Below are positions 56,677 to 64,000 of a stretch of DNA of 64,000 nt, in pieces. Origin of the DNA: Polyangiaceae bacterium (GTDB lineage Bacteria > Myxococcota_A > Polyangia > Polyangiales > Polyangiaceae); NCBI GenBank assembly GCA_041389725.1, contig JAWKRG010000014.1, positions 186,001 to 250,000 of the forward strand. The letters are read 5' to 3'. The translations under genes and the position numbers were made by a program. Each line of letters begins with the position of its first letter. The stretch's first letter is position 1. The notes beneath the pieces were generated by a model. That model saw only the letters and a list, made by a program, of their open reading frames with translations. It searched no databases and had not been told where the DNA came from.

Positions 56677-57504
56677 ATGAGTGCGCCAGTCAGCGCCAAA
56701 CCGCGACCGTCCCAGCCCCCCGACGCGCCGGAAGCGGGCGCCGCCGAAGCCGCGGCCGAAGTCGAGTACACCATCGACCAACTCGCCGCGGCGAGCGCAG
56801 TGCCGAGCCGTACGATTCGCTACTACCGCTCGGCGGGCGCCCTGGCCGCGCCGCGCATGCGCGGACGCGTTGCCTACTACGGGCCGGGCCATCTGGAGCG
56901 GTTGCAACTCATCGCCGAGCTGCAAGATCGCGGGCTGACGATCAAGGCCATTTGCGATCTCGTGCGCCGCATCGACAAGGGGGAACTCGATCTCGGAGAG
57001 TGGCTGGGCCTTGGCGCGCAGCTGGGCGAGCCCTGGGCCAGCGATGGACCTCGCGTCGTGACCGAAGACGAGCTCTACGAGCTGACGGGCAAGCGGCAGC
57101 CGGGGCTATTGGCAGAACTACGACGCCTGAGACTCGTTGAGCGCAAAGGCGACGCGGTGTTGATCCCGAGTCCCGGGGTGTTGCACGCCGCGATTCGTCT
57201 CGAGAAAGCGGGAGTCGATCTGGAGACGGCCGTGGAGGGGCTCGGCATTCTCGAGAAGCACGCGCGCCGCAGCGCGCGCGATCTTGCCAAGTACTTTTTC
57301 AAGCGTGCCGCAGCAGGTTTCGACCGCGGCGCCAGCACTGCCGAGCTAGCCCAAGCCTTCGGCACTTTGCGCCCGGTGAGCCAGGACGCCCTTCAGCTCT
57401 TCTTCGCCAGAGAGATGGAGCGCGAGCTGAGGGAGCGCGTCGAGTCCGGCAAAGCCGCGGACATTTCCCGGCGCAAACCGGGGGCTCGGGGAGGAAAGGG
57501 ATGA
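56677..57504 (+). CDS. MerR-family transcriptional regulator
   Basis: A 275-residue protein with a short Ala/Pro-rich tail, then a MerR helix-turn-helix from about residue 30: YTIDQLAAASAVPSRTIRYYRSAGALAAPRM, then YYGPGHLERLQLIAELQDRGLTIKAICDLV. The C-terminal part (about 110-275) is helical, without the cysteines of metal sensors or a known ligand domain. ATG 56677 is used because the promoter directly abuts it; a TTG at 56641 lies in the -35 box. The stop overlaps the next start by ATGA. The operator over its own promoter suggests autoregulation. Its helical C terminus could sense a hydrophobic compound, given its lipid-related partners; this is inference. Confidence 0.87.
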   Translation: MSAPVSAKPRPSQPPDAPEAGAAEAAAEVEYTIDQLAAASAVPSRTIRYYRSAGALAAPRMRGRVAYYGPGHLERLQLIAELQDRGLTIKAICDLVRRIDKGELDLGEWLGLGAQLGEPWASDGPRVVTEDELYELTGKRQPGLLAELRRLRLVERKGDAVLIPSPGVLHAAIRLEKAGVDLETAVEGLGILEKHARRSARDLAKYFFKRAAAGFDRGASTAELAQAFGTLRPVSQDALQLFFAREMERELRERVESGKAADISRRKPGARGGKG

Positions 57505-58187
57505 CGACCGAAGCGCGCGAGCTGGCGGCCGTTCCCTCGCTCCAATCCGCGGCGGCGGGCGAGCGTGCGCCCAGTCTCGGCGAAGAGATCGCCAACAGTG
57601 TCAGCCACGGCGTCGGGCTGCTCGGCGCGGTCGCAGTGGCGCCGCTGATCGTCATGGCGGCGGGTCCCCACGGCATTGCGGCCCGCGTGGGCGCGGTCGT
57701 GTTCTCGGTGACCATGGTGCTCGTGTACGCGACGTCGACGCTCTATCACGCGCTGCGCAGGGGCCGTGCCAAGCGCGTTGTGCGCGTCTTGGATCACGCT
57801 GCGATCTTTCTCTTGATCGCGGGCACCTACACGCCGTTCACCCTCGGCGTCCTTTCGGGAGCGTGGGGCTGGACGTTGCTCGGGTTGGTGTGGGCGCTGG
57901 CAGTAGCTGGAGTGTGCCTGAAAGCGATTGGGCGCTTGCGCTACCCGCGTCTCGAGACGGCGAGCTATCTGGCCATGGGCTGGGTCGTGCTGATCGCGAT
58001 TCGGCCACTGTGGCTGGCCATGCAACCTTGGGGGCTGTTCTGGCTCGTCGCGGGTGGCGTTGCGTACACGACGGGAGTCTTCTTCTACGCCGCGACGCGC
58101 GTGCGCTACGCGCACCTGGTCTGGCACCTGCTGGTCATCGGCGGCACGGCCTGCCACGTCGTTGCGGTCGTGAGGTACTCGGTCTGA
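57501..58187 (+). CDS. Hemolysin III/PAQR-family membrane protein
   Basis: A 228-residue protein with seven hydrophobic helices. PAQR landmarks are visible: the N-terminal ANSVSHGVG, STLYHALR, DHAAIFLLIAGTYTPF, and the final HLVWHLLVIGGTACHVVAV with its two histidines. These residues form the zinc site in eukaryotic PAQR receptors. Bacterial members (TrhA/YqfA) help maintain membrane fluidity. It overlaps the MerR gene by 4 bp (ATGA) and the next gene by 1 bp, so translation is coupled. This suggests that the MerR protein senses a membrane or lipid state and sets expression of this protein. Confidence 0.9.
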   Translation: MTTEARELAAVPSLQSAAAGERAPSLGEEIANSVSHGVGLLGAVAVAPLIVMAAGPHGIAARVGAVVFSVTMVLVYATSTLYHALRRGRAKRVVRVLDHAAIFLLIAGTYTPFTLGVLSGAWGWTLLGLVWALAVAGVCLKAIGRLRYPRLETASYLAMGWVVLIAIRPLWLAMQPWGLFWLVAGGVAYTTGVFFYAATRVRYAHLVWHLLVIGGTACHVVAVVRYSV

Positions 58188-59140
58188 TGGGACGTCGGGC
58201 GGAGCTAGCCGTCGGCATCCTCAACGGCGCGATCGGCGACTACCTGCGTCGTAGCGACAACGGGCTGGCGACGGAAATGACCTGCGTGGAGGCCGGCGCG
58301 CCAATGCCGCTGACTCCACGGGCTTTGGCTAAGCTGCAGCCGAGGCCCACGTCGAAGATCGTCGTACTCGTGCACGGCCTGATGTGCACGGAGGAGCATT
58401 GGCAGCTTGCCGACGGCAGCAACTACGGTTCGCGTCTGGCTCGCGATCTGGGCTACACGCCATTGATCCTGCGCTACAACTCCGGTCTCGCTATCGCGGA
58501 CAACGGCCAGGCGTTGGCGCTGCTCTTGGAAAAGCTGCTCGCGGCCTACCCGCTTGGAGTCGAGGAGATCTTGCTGATCGGCTTCAGCATGGGCGGGCTC
58601 GTCATTCGTGGCGCGTGCCACGTTGCCGCACGCGAGGGGCACGGCTGGCTCGAGCGGGTAGCTCGAGCCGTCTACATCGGAACGCCACATCGCGGAGCGC
58701 CGCTAGAACGCCTGGCGCGGGTGGGGATCGAGCTGCTGCGCTCCATCCCCGATCCCTACACGCAGCTGATCGCCTCGCTGAGCGATCTGCGCAGTGACGG
58801 GCTCAAGGATCTGGGCGACGCCGATCTGCGCCACGAGGACCGCGCGCGGCGTCGGCCCGCGCTCTCTCTCAGGGATCCGCTTCACCCGGTGCCGCTGCTG
58901 CCGGAGATCGAGCACTACTTGGCGGCGGGCGCGCTGTTCGCCGAGCCACGACTGGCTCTGCTGTTCGGCGATGTCATGGTCCCGGTGCCCAGTGCCAGCA
59001 ACGGGGAGTGCGATAGTGCGCGGAGCCTTGCTTGGCCCCCGGACCACGTGAAGGTCTTCCCGGGCCTGGGCCACATGGCGTTAGCGCGTCACCCGGACGT
59101 GTACGAACAGATCAAACGCTGGTGTCAGGAGGAACGATGA
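58187..59140 (+). CDS. Lipase-like alpha/beta hydrolase
   Basis: A 317-residue protein with a serine-hydrolase core: oxyanion segment VVLVHGLMCTEEHW, nucleophile elbow GFSMGG (about residue 142), IGTPHRGAPL and a histidine in FPGLGHMALARH near the end. It resembles esterases and PGAP1-like lipases acting on acyl esters. No signal peptide is obvious, so it should be cytoplasmic, or peripheral through its amphipathic start. It starts with an ATG overlapping the upstream stop by one base (TGATG), so a longer frame from 57863 inside the hemolysin III gene is rejected. The next small gene overlaps its stop by ATGA. Together they form an apparent lipid-related operon. Confidence 0.9.
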   Translation: MGRRAELAVGILNGAIGDYLRRSDNGLATEMTCVEAGAPMPLTPRALAKLQPRPTSKIVVLVHGLMCTEEHWQLADGSNYGSRLARDLGYTPLILRYNSGLAIADNGQALALLLEKLLAAYPLGVEEILLIGFSMGGLVIRGACHVAAREGHGWLERVARAVYIGTPHRGAPLERLARVGIELLRSIPDPYTQLIASLSDLRSDGLKDLGDADLRHEDRARRRPALSLRDPLHPVPLLPEIEHYLAAGALFAEPRLALLFGDVMVPVPSASNGECDSARSLAWPPDHVKVFPGLGHMALARHPDVYEQIKRWCQEER

Positions 59141-59427
59141 GACCCAAGGGCCGATGGCATGGGCTGCGCGCGCTGCTACACGACGGCATCGAGCATGGCT
59201 CCGTGGCGGTGCAGACGGTGCATCAGACGGTAGCAAGTCGTCCCTTCGACATTCTGGAGACGATTCCTGCCATTGCCGCCCCGACGCGCGTGGTCCGACA
59301 CGTGCACGACGCAACTGTGATCACGGTGTACGCCTCCATTCGCGCTAGCAACCACGCGCTGCGCTGGATCCTGGACGTATCAACTGCGGGGTCGGCGTCG
59401 AGCGAGCAAGCCCAAGCCGAGCAGTAG
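59137..59427 (+). CDS. Small conserved-looking protein coupled to the hydrolase
   Basis: A 96-residue protein with a strong ribosome site (AGGAGGAACG) and ATG 59137 overlapping the hydrolase stop by 4 bp. It has mixed helical character (GLRALLHDGIEHGSVAVQTVHQTV, RPFDILETIPAIAAPTRVVRHVHD, VITVYASIRASNHALRWIL) and no recognised domain. Similar segments sit next to or are fused with lipase-type hydrolases in other bacteria, from memory, so it may act with the hydrolase. Its last 48 bases overlap, tail to tail, the 3' end of the secreted subtilisin gene on the other strand, so there is no room for a terminator between them. Confidence 0.72.
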   Translation: MRPKGRWHGLRALLHDGIEHGSVAVQTVHQTVASRPFDILETIPAIAAPTRVVRHVHDATVITVYASIRASNHALRWILDVSTAGSASSEQAQAEQ

Positions 59428-62400
59428 CCAGAGCGCGCTGGTGCGGTCGCCTCCGCTGGTGCGGCAGCCACAGCCGCCGCTCGGGCTCAGCTTCGCATTG
59501 GTGTTTGGGCCGGGCACTTCGTCCTGCAGGCAGCGACCCTCTTCGTCGCGCTCCAAGGGTTTGTCGGCGCCCAGGTACTTGCCCTGGCCCAAGGGCGTCG
59601 CGATGTTGCCGGTGTTGCGGTTGTCGTGGTGAAAGCTCTCCCAGGCGATGACCCCGTCCTGGCTGCCCGCCGTCTTCCAGGCGTAGAGCCAGCCATTTCG
59701 TGTGTTGAGCACGACGTCGAGGGCCGCGTCGCCGTCGATGTCCCCGATCGCGGCCGTGGCAATGATCCACTGGCCGGTGAACTTGGGCCAGCCCGTGGGC
59801 TCGCGTCCACAGGCGTCCGCCGCGTGAAGCATGTAGCCGCCGCTGCCGACGATCGCCTCGGGATAGCCGTCGTTGGTGAGATCCGCGATGCTGGTGTTGT
59901 TGAAGAAGGTGTAGTCCTCGATGGGCACGGGGCTGGCGGGCATCATCAGCCCGTCTTTGCCGCTCCACATCGCCAACAAGTGCTGAGGCAAGCGATCGAG
60001 GGGCTGCGACGAGAGCAGCGCGCCGGCGGCGGTCTGGCTCGAACCCGTGGTCACCAGATCCGGCGTGCCGTCCTGATCCATGTCGCCCAGCGACGGCTGG
60101 GCGAACAGCGGGAACATCACGTCCGGGCGTTCCGCCTTGGAGTCGGGACCGAACCCCGCGGTCGAAAGTCCGCGCTCGATATCGCCCTCCACGTCGCGGG
60201 TTGGCAGTGCGTTGGCGGGCAGCCCCGCGAAGGTGTTCTGCTCGGGTTTGGCCGGCGAAATCAGGGGCGCGCTGCCGTTGCCATGCATGACCGCCTCGGG
60301 CTTGCCGTCACCGTCCACGTCTCCGATCACGGGGGAGTTGGGCACGCCTTCGGACACTAGGGGGAAGAGCTCGAAGCTAGTCCAGGTGACTGGCCAGCCG
60401 GGCAGCACCAAAGAAGGCGCCGCGTTGCCACGGCCATCGATCACGTAGAAGGCGCCAGTCCCGCCACTGCTGCCGATGCGTTCGTTGGATCCAACGAGAA
60501 TGTCGGGAATGTCGTCGCCGTTGAAGTCCGCAACGGCGGGCGTAGTCATGATGCGGCCGTACTCTTGGTTGGCGCCACCCGCCTTGTAGTGGATTTGGAT
60601 GGGATAGCCGTCGAGATCTGTGCCGTTGGAGCGAAAGCCGTAGACGTAGCCGTCGAAGGCCGCCTGCAGGATGTCGAGCTTGCCATCCCCATCCATGTCC
60701 TCGATCACGGGACTGGCGAAGGTGCCGCGAGCAATCCGATAGGTGGTGTTCATGCACACCTGGTCCGCGGGCTTGTCTTGATCCAGGGGACAGCTGGGCA
60801 CGTCGGGCAGGCGTCGCGGCCAGCCGCTCAGCAGCTTTCCGCTGCTGTCGATGACGTAGACCGTGCCCTCGTAGGTGGAAAACACGATCTCCGGCTTGTC
60901 GTCGCCATTCAAGTCCGCCACCGCTGGGCTGCTGCTGATGCTCTCGCGGGCGAGGCTCACGTCGATGGCGCCCGACTTGTACGCCGGCGCCTCGGCGTAG
61001 CGCGGATCTTCGGCGCTGAGGCCGTCGATGACGTTGGTGAGGAAGGGGAACCCCGGCAGCAGCGTCGGTTTGCCACCGGCCAAGGAAAACGCGTGCAGAC
61101 GGCCATCGGAGGTGCCGAGCACGATGTCGCGGGTGCCGTCGCCGTCCAGATCGGCCAACTTCGGGCTGGACTCGCCGCTGGCCTCGACTCGTAGCGGAAA
61201 GCCTGGCAGCAGGTCGGGATCCGAGTGCACGTAGTAGGCGCGACGCAGCTCGCCCGGCACGTCGCCGATCTGCCCGCCGTAGTGAGCGATGGAGCGGACG
61301 CGAACGGTGATCGTGTACTGGTTCTCGCCGAAGGGACTGTCGACGTCCCATTCGTGGGTCGGATCAATCTCACGGACGTCGAGTTCCGCCAGGGGATCGC
61401 CGTCGCTGCCGAGCACGGTGCTGCTGGGGACGTTCTCGATCTTGCGTACGGTTTGAAAAGCCGTGTCCTCGGGCTGCACGCCCCGAGCCCACTCGACGAT
61501 CACGTCGTAGCTGGTAGCGCGGCGTGCGCTGACGGTGCCCACGATGGGCACGGGCTGAGTCAGCTGATCCTTGTACAGAATCTGAAACCAGAGCGGGCTG
61601 GTGATGTCCACGTCCGGGGGAATGCGACCCTCCTGGATCCACTCCACGGCCGAGTTGGCGTTGATGCGACCGTAGCCGAAGCGTTGGTCGAAGCCGGGTT
61701 GAGACCAGAAGTGGCGTGAGTTTTCGCCGCGGGATTCGGGAACGTCCACGTCGTCCGCGGTCATCAAGAACACCTGCATCACCTCGCCCGCGGACAGTGG
61801 TGGGTCGAGGTCGGCCTCCACGCCCATGGAGTAGGCGAGGCCCGATATGCCCGCGAGGCGACCGGTGGCTTCACTCGAGCACGCCGTGCCCGAGGCGGAG
61901 AGGAAGTTCTGCGCGCCGTAGTTGGTGCAGGTGTTGAACGCCAAGAAGCTCTCAGCCCAGGTGCTCTCCTGACCCAGCATGGTGATGGCATGCACCGGCA
62001 TGGTGTGGTTGTTGGGCGAGGGCTGGTTCTGGTGCTTGGAGTTCTCGTCAGCCATGCTGGCGACGACCACGGTGCCCTTGCCCCAGGCGTAGTCCAAGGC
62101 AGCTTGGGCGAAGGGCGACATGTTGATGGTGCCCAGCGCCTCTTGCACCACCTTGGCGCCATTGTCGGCGGCGTAGATCACGGCCTTGCCGAAGTCCTGG
62201 ATGTTCGCGATGAAGCTGTCGCCCACGCGCAGCGGCACGAAGCGACAGCCCGGGCACACGCCAGCCTCTCCGATGCCGTTGTTGGCCTGGCCCGTGGAGT
62301 CCTTCGCTTCTCCGGTGCCGTGGCCGTAGCGGGTGTCGTCGTAGGGGTCGTTGTCGTTCTTGAAGAAGTCCCAACCCGAGATGTCGTCGACGTAGCCGTT

Positions 62401-63063
62401 GCCGTCGTCGTCCGTGCCGTCGGAAAAGTTCAGGATCAGATCCCCGGCGTCGAGCACGCCGTTGCGATTCATGTCGCCCTTCGGTCGCCCGTCAACGGCG
62501 TCGGGCATCAGTGTCGGCAAGTCCGCGTAGTCCGCCACGGACAGAATGCCGTCGCCGTTGCAGTCGAAGCGGTCCAGGGTGGGCTCGGCGGGGTCCAGGG
62601 GATCGCAGGGGCTCAGATCCGCGTGCTGGGGCAAGTGGTTCTGCAGCTCGCCCTTGTTCAGGTACGCCTTTTCGATCAAGTCCCGCTCGTCCCAGCGTAT
62701 TCCGGAGTCCAACACCGCGATGAGCACCCGGGGATCGCCGATGGTGTGGCGCCAGGCCAAGTCGATGCTCATGCCCGAAGCGGTCTCGGCGGCGCGCAAG
62801 GGCGGTGCGTTGGGGGAGCGGTCGGGAATGAACGAGAAGAACTGCCATTGGCCCGAGCTACTCGACTTGACGGTGTTGCCCGCCACGAAGCCGTAGTCCG
62901 GATCGTTCGGCCAGTTCTCGGGCTTCTTCATGTCCTCGACACTGGCGTCCTTTGCGGGCGGCCACGCGGCTTCGGCAGTTCCGCGGCTGCCGGCCAGCGT
63001 GCACACGAGTCCCAATAGCGCCCAGCTCGCTAGCGAGCGGGTGCGTTTGCCTGAGCGAGTCAT
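59380..63063 (-). CDS. Secreted S8 subtilisin-like protein with dockerin-like and FG-GAP repeats and MYXO-CTERM tail
   Basis: A 1227-residue protein: signal peptide (LASWALLGLVCTLAGSRGTAEA), an S8-like domain (about 60-500) with LIAVLDSGIRWD (Asp), RYGHGTGEA (His) and SGTACSSEATG where the usual Ser of GTSxA is Ala. A dockerin-like Ca-binding pair lies within it (CNGDGILSVADY, MNRNGVLDAGDL). About six FG-GAP/VCBS repeats follow (LADLDGDGTRDIVLGTSDGRLHAF, VADLNGDDKPEIVFST, GDVDGDGKPEAVM, IGDIDGDAALDVVLN), which fold as a beta propeller. The end GGCGCRTSGGDRTSA, hydrophobic stretch and RRRPRS is a MYXO-CTERM sorting signal, cut and anchored by a myxosortase. ATG 63063 has GGAGG upstream. A regulator gene lies 29 bp ahead. 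Confidence 0.9.
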   Translation of the reverse strand: MTRSGKRTRSLASWALLGLVCTLAGSRGTAEAAWPPAKDASVEDMKKPENWPNDPDYGFVAGNTVKSSSSGQWQFFSFIPDRSPNAPPLRAAETASGMSIDLAWRHTIGDPRVLIAVLDSGIRWDERDLIEKAYLNKGELQNHLPQHADLSPCDPLDPAEPTLDRFDCNGDGILSVADYADLPTLMPDAVDGRPKGDMNRNGVLDAGDLILNFSDGTDDDGNGYVDDISGWDFFKNDNDPYDDTRYGHGTGEAKDSTGQANNGIGEAGVCPGCRFVPLRVGDSFIANIQDFGKAVIYAADNGAKVVQEALGTINMSPFAQAALDYAWGKGTVVVASMADENSKHQNQPSPNNHTMPVHAITMLGQESTWAESFLAFNTCTNYGAQNFLSASGTACSSEATGRLAGISGLAYSMGVEADLDPPLSAGEVMQVFLMTADDVDVPESRGENSRHFWSQPGFDQRFGYGRINANSAVEWIQEGRIPPDVDITSPLWFQILYKDQLTQPVPIVGTVSARRATSYDVIVEWARGVQPEDTAFQTVRKIENVPSSTVLGSDGDPLAELDVREIDPTHEWDVDSPFGENQYTITVRVRSIAHYGGQIGDVPGELRRAYYVHSDPDLLPGFPLRVEASGESSPKLADLDGDGTRDIVLGTSDGRLHAFSLAGGKPTLLPGFPFLTNVIDGLSAEDPRYAEAPAYKSGAIDVSLARESISSSPAVADLNGDDKPEIVFSTYEGTVYVIDSSGKLLSGWPRRLPDVPSCPLDQDKPADQVCMNTTYRIARGTFASPVIEDMDGDGKLDILQAAFDGYVYGFRSNGTDLDGYPIQIHYKAGGANQEYGRIMTTPAVADFNGDDIPDILVGSNERIGSSGGTGAFYVIDGRGNAAPSLVLPGWPVTWTSFELFPLVSEGVPNSPVIGDVDGDGKPEAVMHGNGSAPLISPAKPEQNTFAGLPANALPTRDVEGDIERGLSTAGFGPDSKAERPDVMFPLFAQPSLGDMDQDGTPDLVTTGSSQTAAGALLSSQPLDRLPQHLLAMWSGKDGLMMPASPVPIEDYTFFNNTSIADLTNDGYPEAIVGSGGYMLHAADACGREPTGWPKFTGQWIIATAAIGDIDGDAALDVVLNTRNGWLYAWKTAGSQDGVIAWESFHHDNRNTGNIATPLGQGKYLGADKPLERDEEGRCLQDEVPGPNTNAKLSPSGGCGCRTSGGDRTSALWLLLGLGLLARRRPRS

Positions 63064-63092
63064 GTTTCCTCCACCAGGGAGCTCGGGTTTCG

Positions 63093-63701
63093 TCAATTGT
63101 CGCCGAAGAGGTCCTGAATCTTGGTCTCCAGTGCAACGGCGATCTTGTACAAGCTGGAGATGGACGGGCTGGATTCTGCACGTTCGATTTGAGACAGCAG
63201 GGAAATACTGAGGCTCGTGCGGCGGCTCATCTGCTTGAGGGTGAGCTCTTTGCTCTTGCGCATGGTGCGAATCGTGTCGCCGATGATCTTGTGCAGCTGC
63301 TCCTCAGGAGTGCGCGCCAAGCCCTTCTTCTTCATCACGCGAGCGATGACCTCGCGGAACTCTTCGACGTTGAAGGGCTTCTTGATGTAGTCGACGGCGT
63401 CGAGCTTCATCGAGGCCACCGCGGTGTCCAAGTTGGGGTGGGCGGTGAACATCACGACGGCCAGGTCGTTGTCGAAGCCACGAATGCGCTTGAGCACTTC
63501 GATGCCGTCCAGCTTCGGCATCATCAAGTCGAGAATGACGACGTGAAAGCTGCCGCGCTTGACTTCGTCTTCGACCAAGGTCGGGTCGCTCTGGGTCGCG
63601 ACTTCGAAGCCATCCTTCTCGAGCAGGGTCTGCATGTACTCGCAAATGGCCTTGTCGTCGTCGACGATGAGGATCCTGACGGCGGGTACTTCTATGGCCA
63701 C
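63093..63701 (-). CDS. Response regulator with receiver and C-terminal XRE helix-turn-helix
   Basis: A 202-residue protein. The receiver domain (residues 8-125) is complete: VDDD, phosphoacceptor Asp in VVILDLMMP, VVMFTAHP and the Lys in YIKKPF. The C terminus is an unusual partner, a Cro/C1-type helix-turn-helix (MRKSKELTLKQMSRRTSLSISLLSQIERAESSPSISSLYKIAVAL). This is not the usual OmpR, NarL or NtrC output. GTG 63701 has AAGGAG ten bases upstream. The subtilisin-like gene follows after 29 bp, so this regulator may control it. No histidine kinase lies in the window. Confidence 0.92.
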   Translation of the reverse strand: MAIEVPAVRILIVDDDKAICEYMQTLLEKDGFEVATQSDPTLVEDEVKRGSFHVVILDLMMPKLDGIEVLKRIRGFDNDLAVVMFTAHPNLDTAVASMKLDAVDYIKKPFNVEEFREVIARVMKKKGLARTPEEQLHKIIGDTIRTMRKSKELTLKQMSRRTSLSISLLSQIERAESSPSISSLYKIAVALETKIQDLFGDN

Positions 63702-63853
63702 GCTGACTCCTTGTGCAGGGCTTTTGTCAGCCCCAATTTTAGTGACACGAGAATAGCGCAGTGGGGCGATTCAGTGTGAACGGTTTTCGCTCCAGCGGTA
63801 TCCCACACTGTCCTACCCCGTCCTGCCAAAGTCGGGATGCTACCTTCAACAGC

Positions 63854-64000
63854 GTGAGTGACTGCTACACCCGCCGCCTCGACGACGCGCTGGCGCTTGC
63901 CAGCGACGCTTTTCGCTCCATTCGCCGCAAGGGCTCGGGCGTGCCGTACTTGTCGCATCTGCTGTCCGTGGCCGCGCTGGTAGCGGAGCACGGGGGCGAC
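63854..64000 (+). CDS. Start of an HD-domain phosphohydrolase (partial)
   Basis: GTG 63854 opens a frame running to the end of the window: 49 residues, SDCYTRRLDDALALASDAF and then KGSGVPYLSHLLSVAALVAEHGGD. The H in YLSHLLSVA fits the first metal-binding histidine of HD-domain hydrolases, including the RelA/SpoT (p)ppGpp hydrolase group and the short HD-only proteins. The catalytic HD pair should follow outside the window. It is divergent from the REC-XRE regulator. The 152-base gap contains no second gene. Confidence 0.78.
   Translation, partial: MSDCYTRRLDDALALASDAFRSIRRKGSGVPYLSHLLSVAALVAEHGGD

Noticed and set aside
57863..58186. Long start for the lipase-like gene inside the hemolysin III gene
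   Set aside because: No ribosome site and non-protein-like residues; the TGATG overlap at 58187 is a better start.

Overview
The window looks like chromosome from a GC-rich myxobacterium (Myxococcota, probably Polyangiales). Evidence: an adventurous gliding (Agl-Glt) motility gene cluster, AgmX/PglI-type and TonB-like C-terminal domains, several Polyangia-style outer-membrane beta-barrels, a MYXO-CTERM sorting tail, an FHA-type sigma-54 activator, and many TPR, HEAT and PEGA proteins. There is no rRNA, CRISPR array, transposase or phage gene. Two tRNA genes with CAT anticodons are present.

Layout. 1-9.6 kb: a cut-off MXAN_5187-type gene, a HEAT protein, a 117-bp palindromic intergenic element, two beta-barrel genes with a strong terminator, ftsY behind its own promoter, a membrane protein, a second HEAT protein, a HAMP membrane protein, yraN (with a start or frame problem) and a lipoprotein. 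10-32.6 kb: the centrepiece, an almost uninterrupted plus-strand gliding cluster with a GltC-like TPR protein, GltD/AgmU, GltE/AglT, GltF, GltG (FHA + NPF repeats + transmembrane helix + AgmX/PglI domain), an extra TPR lipoprotein and the giant 3773-aa GltI/AgmK. It has its own promoters, intercistronic hairpins and an internal terminator. Genes of the two M. xanthus clusters seem to be joined here. GltJ and the AglRQS motor are not in the window.

32.7-45.2 kb: a beta-barrel, an FHA sigma-54 activator, a PEGA/TPR protein with a proline-rich membrane partner, a cell-wall amidase, a NUDIX hydrolase, dksA, uvrA and two tandem FGE/SUMF1-fold secreted proteins. 45.4-53.3 kb: tRNA(CAT), a coiled-coil zinc-ribbon protein, a Ser/Thr kinase, a lipoprotein, PrkA, an APC transporter, a TonB-family protein and a second tRNA(CAT). 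53.2-55.4 kb is a plastic stretch: the tRNA 3' end and 90 bp beyond it are duplicated as a 114-bp direct repeat, and the tail of a GNAT gene is duplicated as a 38-bp repeat. 55.4-59.4 kb: cyclopropane fatty acid synthase, then a probably leaderless MerR gene heading a tightly overlapping operon with a hemolysin III protein, a lipase-like hydrolase and a small protein. 59.4-63.7 kb: a REC-XRE regulator followed by a secreted subtilisin-like protein with dockerin-like and FG-GAP repeats and a MYXO-CTERM tail. The window ends in the start of an HD-domain gene.

The gliding genes would form a trans-envelope machine: GltG spans the inner membrane and reaches into the periplasm, GltC, GltD and GltI provide TPR scaffolds, and lipoproteins plus beta-barrels anchor it to the outer membrane. 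All functions are inferred from sequence and recalled family knowledge; no database search was run.
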